Positions 58,780 through 64,000 of a stretch of 64,000 nt of DNA are shown here, piece by piece; within the stretch, counting starts at the first letter, position 1; every line of letters begins with the position of its first letter. Under the pieces are notes generated by a model. The model did not search any database and was not told the DNA's origin. It saw only the letters and a list, made by a program, of their open reading frames with translations. Origin of the DNA: Hyphomicrobiales bacterium. GTDB lineage: Bacteria > Pseudomonadota > Alphaproteobacteria > Rhizobiales > Rhizobiaceae. The DNA lies in NCBI GenBank assembly GCA_900472675.1, contig UCJA01000013.1:1-64000 (forward strand), written 5' to 3'. A program made the translations under genes and the position numbers.

Positions 58780-59601
58780 TTAGCGCAGCTTCGGGCGAAG
58801 GGCAACAATCGCTGCGGCTGTCTCTTCGATCGAGCGTCGCGTCACGTCGATCAGCGGCCAGTTGTGCCGTGCGCAAAGGGCACGCGCGTATTTGAGTTCC
58901 TCGTTGATGGCCGCCCGGTCGATATACTGATGGCGATCGTAGGTGCCACTGGTACCGAGCTCACGATTTTCCCGCACCTGACTGATGCGGTCCGTGGTGG
59001 CGACCAACCCGACGATCAGTGGTCGGGTGGCACGGTAAAGGCTCTCGGGCAGATCATGGCCCGGGACAATGGGAATGTTGGCAGTCTTGATGCCACGATT
59101 GGCCAGGTAGATGCTGGTCGGGGTCTTGGACGTGCGGCTGATGCCGATCAGGATCAGGTCTGCCTCATCGTAATCTTCCGGAAGCTGCCCATCGTCATGA
59201 TCCATAGCAAAGTTTAGGGCTTCGATGCGCTTGAAATAGTCGGCGTTGAGGGCATGCTGGCCGCCGACCCGGCGGCGCGAGGGCGGTCCGAGATAGGCCT
59301 GGAAGGTTGCCAGCACCGGCTTCAAGACATTGACGCTCGGAATACCCATCGTCGCGCATCGCTCGTCGATCAAACCGGCCAGCTCTTCGTCGACGATGGT
59401 GTAAAGAACAATCCCCGGTTCCCGATCTATGGATTCGAGCACCGCCAGGATCTGTCTCCTGTGACGGATCAGCGGGTAGACATGCTCGATAGCCAGGGAA
59501 GACTGGAACTGTGCGGCGGCAGCTCGGCCCGCGGCGATGAGAGTTTCGCCCGTGGAGTCAGAAATCATATGGAGATGAAAGAAGTTTTTTCGGTTCTCCA
59601 C
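58780..59601 (-). CDS. ppsR: PpsR-type kinase/pyrophosphorylase
   Basis: A 273-residue bifunctional serine/threonine kinase and phosphorylase (DUF299) that switches PEP synthase or pyruvate phosphate dikinase on and off; in alphaproteobacteria the dikinase is the likelier target. The P-loop-like [15 protein letters not shown] is near residues 153-167 and [13 protein letters not shown] starts the protein. This gene flanks oriC in Caulobacter and rhizobia, opposite hemE, and is the first of the leftward run. Confidence 0.95.
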   Translation of the reverse strand: MENRKNFFHLHMISDSTGETLIAAGRAAAAQFQSSLAIEHVYPLIRHRRQILAVLESIDREPGIVLYTIVDEELAGLIDERCATMGIPSVNVLKPVLATFQAYLGPPSRRRVGGQHALNADYFKRIEALNFAMDHDDGQLPEDYDEADLILIGISRTSKTPTSIYLANRGIKTANIPIVPGHDLPESLYRATRPLIVGLVATTDRISQVRENRELGTSGTYDRHQYIDRAAINEELKYARALCARHNWPLIDVTRRSIEETAAAIVALRPKLR

Positions 59602-60004
59602 GCTGTAATTGACCCTTTGTTGACAACTGGGGACAAACCTTGGCTCAGAGGCCTTGGCGGGTCGAGGCTCGGGATAACCTGCGAGTTGTCCACATCTGCC
59701 AGCGGTGTGGGGCCAATCTCGCGTCGTTTGTGCACGGTGTGGAAAAGCGAGGCAAGACCAAATCTTTTCCCCAGACTATCCACAGGCACGCCCTCGGCGA
59801 GGTGGCGACTAGTTGACTGTTTTAATGTCATTTTCTGGCTTATCCCCGTTGCGTGTATTGCGGCTGGGAATTCTGTTCTGGTCTGTGACAACAGCGACCG
59901 ATGGTCACCCTCGCGTGTGGAAAGCCTTTAATCCTTGCTACTCACAGACTCTAAGAAATAGAAAAGAGCTAAGATTCATTTTCTTTTATTTAAGGGAGAA
60001 CCTA
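59602..60004. other. oriC: Predicted chromosomal replication origin (oriC)
   Basis: This 403-base gap between divergent ppsR and hemE carries DnaA-box-like 9-mers: TTGTCCACA (59686), CTATCCACA (59776), TTTTCCACA on the minus strand (59738-59746), and weaker CTTTCCACA (minus, 59916) and TTATCCCCG (59840). An AT-rich stretch at about 59943-59999 may be the unwinding element and holds two GANTC sites (59947, 59973). The oriC of Caulobacter and of S. meliloti maps beside hemE. No CtrA site with full TTAA-N7-TTAA was found. Confidence 0.78.
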
Positions 60005-61039
60005 TTGCCCCGGCCAATCCGGAAAATCCTCGAGGTGCTGGACGGAAAGACGGTCTCGCCTCCCCCGATCTGGCTGATGAGACAGGCAGGCCGCTATCTT
60101 CCGGAATATCGGAAGGTTCGTGCGGAGGCTGGTGGCTTCCTTGACCTCTGTTACAATCCGGACTTCGCAGTCGAGGTCACGCTTCAGCCCATTCGTCGTT
60201 ATGGCTTTGATGCTGCTATTCTGTTCTCCGACATCCTGGTCATCCCCGATGCGCTGAAGAGAAACGTTCGCTTCGTGCAGGGCGAAGGGCCGCAGATGGA
60301 TCCGATCGACCCGGAAGGCATAGACAATCTTCAGGTCGAGGGAGCGCTGGATCATATTGCCCCGGTGATCGAGACCGTACGACGACTACGGGCGGAACTT
60401 CCGCAGGAGACGACGCTGCTTGGCTTCTGCGGTGCGCCCTGGACGGTTGCGACCTACATGATCGCCGGCCACGGAACGACGGACCAGGCACCTGCCCGGC
60501 TGTTCGCCTATCGCTATCCGGAAGCCTTCCAGAAGATGCTAGGCGTGCTGACGGAGATGTCGGCCGAGTACCTGATCCGGCAGATTGATGCCGGTGCCGA
60601 TGCCGTGCAGATCTTCGATTCCTGGGCCGGCGTGCTGGGCGAAGACGAATTCGACGCCTATGCGGCAAAGCCCGTGGCACGCATGATCGAGATTATTCGG
60701 TCGCAGAGACCGCAGGCTCGAATCATCGCCTTTGCAAAGGGAGCCGGTCTGAACCTCAAGACCTATCGGCAAAAGACCAAGGCTGATGCGATCGGTCTCG
60801 ACTGGTCCGTTCCGCTTTCGGTGGCTGCGGATCTGCAGAAAGAAGGGCCCGTGCAGGGCAATCTGGATCCGATGCGGGTGGTGGCCGGCGGTAAGTCGCT
60901 CGACGACGGGATCGACGCCATCCTCGATAAGCTCGGACATGGTCCGTTGATCTTCAACCTGGGTCATGGGATCACCCCGGAAGCCGACCCCGAGCATGTG
61001 ACGCAATTGGTGGCACGAGTTCGAGGAGACGGACGTTGA
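60005..61039 (+). CDS. hemE: Uroporphyrinogen decarboxylase
   Basis: A 344-residue HemE that decarboxylates uroporphyrinogen III to coproporphyrinogen III. Motifs [14 protein letters not shown] and [13 protein letters not shown] are diagnostic. The start is TTG 60005, with AAGGGAGA just upstream and the family length restored; the open frame goes back to 59813 but that part is oriC-like non-coding sequence. It shares a four-base overlap with hemJ. Confidence 0.96.
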   Translation: MPRPIRKILEVLDGKTVSPPPIWLMRQAGRYLPEYRKVRAEAGGFLDLCYNPDFAVEVTLQPIRRYGFDAAILFSDILVIPDALKRNVRFVQGEGPQMDPIDPEGIDNLQVEGALDHIAPVIETVRRLRAELPQETTLLGFCGAPWTVATYMIAGHGTTDQAPARLFAYRYPEAFQKMLGVLTEMSAEYLIRQIDAGADAVQIFDSWAGVLGEDEFDAYAAKPVARMIEIIRSQRPQARIIAFAKGAGLNLKTYRQKTKADAIGLDWSVPLSVAADLQKEGPVQGNLDPMRVVAGGKSLDDGIDAILDKLGHGPLIFNLGHGITPEADPEHVTQLVARVRGDGR

Positions 61040-61590
61040 GCGCCCAGAGCCCGGGACATGAGGGCCCGACCTCGAAAGGGGGTGCGCGAGCTGGGTCGCG
61101 CGCTGCAGTCGCTCTTGCAGTCTTCGTCGGGATCTTTGCCGCGATCTACTGGCTTCAGCCGGATAATTTCCTGCTCTACGTGAAAGCTTTCCACGTGATC
61201 GCGGTGATCTCCTGGATGGCGGGCCTGCTCTATCTGCCCCGGCTTTTCATCTACCACTCGGAAGCGGAGCCTGGTTCGCAGCAGTCCGAGACGTTCAAGA
61301 TCATGGAAGGCCGTCTGCTGAAGATCATCATGAACCCGGCGATGATGATCACCTGGGTGCTCGGCCTGGTTCTGACTTGGCAGGCGTTTCAGTTCGAGGG
61401 CGGGTGGCTGCATGCAAAGATCGCCCTTGTGGTCCTGCTGACAGTGGTGCATGTAATCTTCAGTCGGGCGGTTCGCTCTCTCGCAGTCGACGGGCCAAGG
61501 AAGACCGCCCGCTACTGGCGCATGATGAACGAGCTGCCGACCGTGCTGATGATCCTGATCGTCATCCTGGTCGTGGTGAAGCCTTTCTAA
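61036..61590 (+). CDS. hemJ: Protoporphyrinogen oxidase HemJ
   Basis: A 184-residue inner-membrane protein of the HemJ family that oxidises protoporphyrinogen IX. Four membrane segments follow a short polar N-terminus; the family His and Lys lie in [22 protein letters not shown], and the C-terminal [15 protein letters not shown] is typical. The start is TTG 61036 within the hemE stop (TTGA), placing two haem genes in one operon. Confidence 0.93.
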   Translation: MSAQSPGHEGPTSKGGARAGSRAAVALAVFVGIFAAIYWLQPDNFLLYVKAFHVIAVISWMAGLLYLPRLFIYHSEAEPGSQQSETFKIMEGRLLKIIMNPAMMITWVLGLVLTWQAFQFEGGWLHAKIALVVLLTVVHVIFSRAVRSLAVDGPRKTARYWRMMNELPTVLMILIVILVVVKPF

Positions 61591-61765
61591 TTTTCTTTGT
61601 CCCGCGGTCGATGCCCCCTTGCGGGGTTGCGCGCGAACGGCTATTTTTTCTGCCATCTCATCTCGTGGCATGCGTGTAGTTTCCATCGTCCCGGATCATC
61701 TTCCGCGGTAGCGAATTCACCGACACGCCTCATTCCCCCCAAATCTCCAGTGTGGTCCCCCCTTC

Positions 61766-63031
61766 ATGGCTGAAATGAAGCTTCAAGAACTCAAGAGTAA
61801 ATCCCCGACAGATTTGCTCACCTTTGCCGAATCACTCGAGGTGGAAAACGCCAGCACCATGCGCAAGCAGGAGCTGATGTTTGCTATCCTGAAGGTTCTG
61901 GCGAGCCAGGATGTGGAAATCATCGGGGAAGGCGTCGTCGAAGTCCTGCAGGATGGGTTCGGTTTCTTGCGTTCGGCCAATGCCAATTATCTTCCCGGGC
62001 CGGACGACATCTATATTTCGCCATCGCAGATCCGCCGGTTTTCACTGAAGACCGGCGATACCGTGGAAGGCCCCATTCGTGGCCCGAAGGAAGGCGAGCG
62101 GTATTTCGCGCTGCTCAAGGTCAACACGATCAACTTTGATGATCCCGAAAAGATTCGCCACAAGGTTCACTTCGATAATCTGACGCCGCTCTACCCGAAT
62201 GAGCGGTTCAAGATGGAGTTGGATATTCCGACGTCGAAGGATCTTTCGGCCCGCGTCATCGATCTCGTCGCTCCGCTCGGCAAGGGCCAGCGCGGATTGA
62301 TCGTTGCGCCGCCGCGTACGGGTAAGACCGTGCTGTTGCAGAACATCGCCCACTCGATCACGGCAAACCATCCCGAGTGCTATCTGATCGTTCTCCTGAT
62401 CGATGAACGGCCGGAAGAAGTCACGGATATGCAGCGTTCGGTCAAGGGTGAGGTCGTGTCCTCCACCTTCGACGAACCTGCTGTGCGGCACGTGCAGGTC
62501 GCCGAAATGGTGATCGAGAAGGCCAAGCGTCTGGTGGAACACGGCCGTGACGTTGTCATCCTGCTCGATTCGATCACCCGCCTCGGTCGCGCCTACAACA
62601 CGGTCGTCCCCTCGTCCGGCAAGGTCCTGACGGGTGGTGTGGACGCCAATGCGCTGCAGCGCCCGAAGCGCTTCTTCGGCGCCGCACGTAACATCGAAGA
62701 AGGCGGCTCGCTGACGATCATCGCAACTGCCCTCATCGATACCGGCAGCCGCATGGACGAAGTGATCTTTGAAGAGTTCAAGGGTACAGGTAACTCCGAA
62801 ATCGTGCTGGACCGCAAGGTAGCGGACAAGCGCATCTTCCCGTCGATGGATATTCTCAAATCCGGCACCCGCAAGGAAGACCTGCTGGTTCCGCGCCAGG
62901 ATCTTCAGAAAATCTTCGTGCTGCGTCGTATTCTCGCTCCCATGGGCACAACCGATGCGATCGAGTTCCTCATCGACAAGCTGAAGCAGACGAAGAATAA
63001 CGGCGATTTCTTCGACTCAATGAACACCTGA
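61766..63031 (+). CDS. rho: Transcription termination factor Rho
   Basis: A 421-residue Rho helicase. The N-terminal Rho-N and RNA-binding cold-shock-like domain ([20 protein letters not shown]) is followed by the ATPase with Walker [14 protein letters not shown], Walker B in [16 protein letters not shown] and the R-finger region. Length is normal. The 175-base gap after hemJ contains no gene but has a C-rich then G-rich stretch (61612-61626) of unclear role. Confidence 0.97.
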   Translation: MAEMKLQELKSKSPTDLLTFAESLEVENASTMRKQELMFAILKVLASQDVEIIGEGVVEVLQDGFGFLRSANANYLPGPDDIYISPSQIRRFSLKTGDTVEGPIRGPKEGERYFALLKVNTINFDDPEKIRHKVHFDNLTPLYPNERFKMELDIPTSKDLSARVIDLVAPLGKGQRGLIVAPPRTGKTVLLQNIAHSITANHPECYLIVLLIDERPEEVTDMQRSVKGEVVSSTFDEPAVRHVQVAEMVIEKAKRLVEHGRDVVILLDSITRLGRAYNTVVPSSGKVLTGGVDANALQRPKRFFGAARNIEEGGSLTIIATALIDTGSRMDEVIFEEFKGTGNSEIVLDRKVADKRIFPSMDILKSGTRKEDLLVPRQDLQKIFVLRRILAPMGTTDAIEFLIDKLKQTKNNGDFFDSMNT

Positions 63032-63111
63032 TCCTTAGCCGGAGTCTTGAATAGGGAGAGCGCCTGGGAGACCGGGCGCTTTCGAGTTTCTGAAGGACGG
63101 AATGTTTCGTG

Positions 63112-64000
63112 ATGACGGGCACCGATACAATCTTTGCATTGTCGAGTGGGACCCTGCCCGCCGGCGTCGCCGTGATCCGTCTCAGCGGGCCGAAGGCTTT
63201 CGAGGCTGCCGAAACGCTTGTGGGTTCACTTACGGGCAGTCGCAAGGCTCTTCTTCGAACGCTAAAGAGAGCAGACGGATCGCTCCTTGACCAGGGACTC
63301 GTCCTTTGTTTCCGCGGACCAAAGTCCTTCACCGGTGAAGACTGCATCGAGTTCCATCTCCACGGCAGCCTTGCCGTCGTCGCAGCGGTTTCTGCTGAAC
63401 TCAGTGCCATGCCAGAGGTGCGCTTTGCTGAGGCGGGTGAGTTCTCGCGTCGGGCCTTTGAAAACGGCAAACTCGATCTTGTGGAGGTCGAAGGTCTCGC
63501 CGATCTGATCGCCGCCGAAACGGAAATGCAGCGGAGGCTCGCGGTCGAGCAAGGCTTCGGAGGTCAGTCAGAGCTCTACATGCAGTGGGCGGAACGACTA
63601 ACGCGGGCCCGTGCCCTGATCGAGGCGGAACTGGACTTTGCAGATGAGGATGACGTCCCTGGCTCTGTTTCAGATCAGGTCTGGCGAGACGTGGGATCTC
63701 TGTATGAGGAACTCACCAACCACATCAGCGGCGCTCGCGGCGGTGAAGTGATCCGCGACGGGTTCAAGGTTGCCATTACCGGTCCACCAAACGCTGGCAA
63801 ATCAACCCTGATGAACGCGCTTGCCGGACGTGATATTGCTATTGTGACCGAGATCGCCGGCACAACGCGCGACGTTCTGCAGGTCGATCTCGATCTCGAC
63901 GGTTATCTTGTAAAGCTTTTTGACACGGCCGGAATTCGGGAGAGTGAAGACCGTGTTGAGCTTGAAGGCATCCGTCGTGCCCATCTGACTGCGCAAGGTG
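63112..64000 (+). CDS. mnmE: tRNA modification GTPase MnmE, 5' part (cut by window end)
   Basis: The frame is open from ATG 63112 to the window edge, giving the first 296 residues of about 440. The N-terminal formyl-THF-binding domain ([13 protein letters not shown]) and the G domain with P-loop GPPNAGKS (224-231), TTRD switch I and DTAG are present; the C-terminal CxGK motif lies beyond the window. MnmE with MnmG makes the wobble uridine modification. A GTG one codon earlier is possible. In Rhizobiales mnmG, rsmG, parA and parB normally follow. Confidence 0.95.
   Translation, partial: MTGTDTIFALSSGTLPAGVAVIRLSGPKAFEAAETLVGSLTGSRKALLRTLKRADGSLLDQGLVLCFRGPKSFTGEDCIEFHLHGSLAVVAAVSAELSAMPEVRFAEAGEFSRRAFENGKLDLVEVEGLADLIAAETEMQRRLAVEQGFGGQSELYMQWAERLTRARALIEAELDFADEDDVPGSVSDQVWRDVGSLYEELTNHISGARGGEVIRDGFKVAITGPPNAGKSTLMNALAGRDIAIVTEIAGTTRDVLQVDLDLDGYLVKLFDTAGIRESEDRVELEGIRRAHLTAQG

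Noticed and set aside
59813..60004. N-terminal extension of hemE into the intergenic gap
   Set aside because: The extra 64 residues do not resemble HemE; the region carries DnaA-box-like sequences, and TTG 60005 has a strong ribosome site.
63059..63080. Weak hairpin after rho (AGCGCC and GGCGCT)
   Set aside because: A six-bp stem without a clear T-run; too weak to call a terminator.

Overview
The window is a gene-dense (about 62% GC by eye) stretch of an alphaproteobacterial main chromosome, and gene content and order point to the family Rhizobiaceae (Agrobacterium/Rhizobium/Ensifer-like). The markers are ActSR, MmcB, a hisB-DUF2628-hisHAFE-coaA run, pckA divergent from chvI-chvG-hprK-manX-ptsH, ahcY followed by a DivL-type pseudokinase, a tsaE-amgK fusion with murU and addBA, trpFBA-accD-folC, gyrB, and the ppsR | hemE-hemJ-rho-mnmE block. 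The species cannot be fixed from sequence alone. I see no phage, insertion sequence, CRISPR array, rRNA or tRNA.

Layout. 0.1-7.1 kb: ornithine cyclodeaminase family protein, HrpB, the ActS/ActR redox pair, MmcB and an L,D-transpeptidase lipoprotein. 7.1-12.4 kb (minus): malate synthase G, a HyuA-like protein and a DUF1402 protein. 12.6-14.5 kb (minus): HslUV protease. 14.7-19.3 kb (plus): histidine operon plus pantothenate kinase. 19.4-22.1 kb (minus): AlkB, ArfB, PEP carboxykinase. 22.4-26.3 kb (plus): ChvI/ChvG two-component system joined to a short HPr kinase, an EIIA-Man protein and HPr. 26.4-40.0 kb (plus): AhcY, DivL, TsaE-AmgK, MurU, AddB, AddA, thioredoxin. 40.1-45.1 kb (minus): FolC, AccD, TrpA, TrpB, TrpF. 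45.5-49.3 kb: cell-wall hydrolase lipoprotein, YgjP-like metallopeptidase, DUF2852 protein, PHA depolymerase. 49.4-54.8 kb (minus): GyrB, XRE regulator, Smr protein, MltA, Tim44-like protein. 54.9-56.0 kb (plus): FxsA and SecB. 56.0-59.6 kb (minus): DnaQ, CoaE, AroE, Maf, PpsR. 60.0-64.0 kb (plus): HemE, HemJ, Rho and the 5' part of mnmE.

The most notable signal is non-coding. The 0.4-kb gap between ppsR and hemE (59602-60004) has several DnaA-box-like 9-mers, an AT-rich segment with two GANTC sites, and a switch to outward-facing transcription, matching the known alphaproteobacterial oriC locus beside hemE. To its left lie parS-like sites: one with 15/16 identity to the ParB consensus inside the start of aroE (58146), a perfectly inverted pair at the gyrB stop codon (49409-49451) that brackets a DnaA-box-like 9-mer also found in oriC, and a weaker one overlapping the pckA terminator (20506). 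The window is therefore probably the left arm next to the replication origin, with partition sites spread over about 40 kb.

Most of the rest is housekeeping genes in tightly coupled, often ATGA-overlapping operons. I found no convincing new multi-gene system. The better leads are the origin/partition architecture, a DUF1402 protein with lytic-transglycosylase-like motifs, a DivL pseudokinase with Tyr at the phospho-acceptor site, a perfect palindrome upstream of ahcY, an AccD without its zinc ligands, and an MltA with no visible export signal. Several genes start at TTG or GTG behind strong Shine-Dalgarno sequences; those starts were chosen on that basis.
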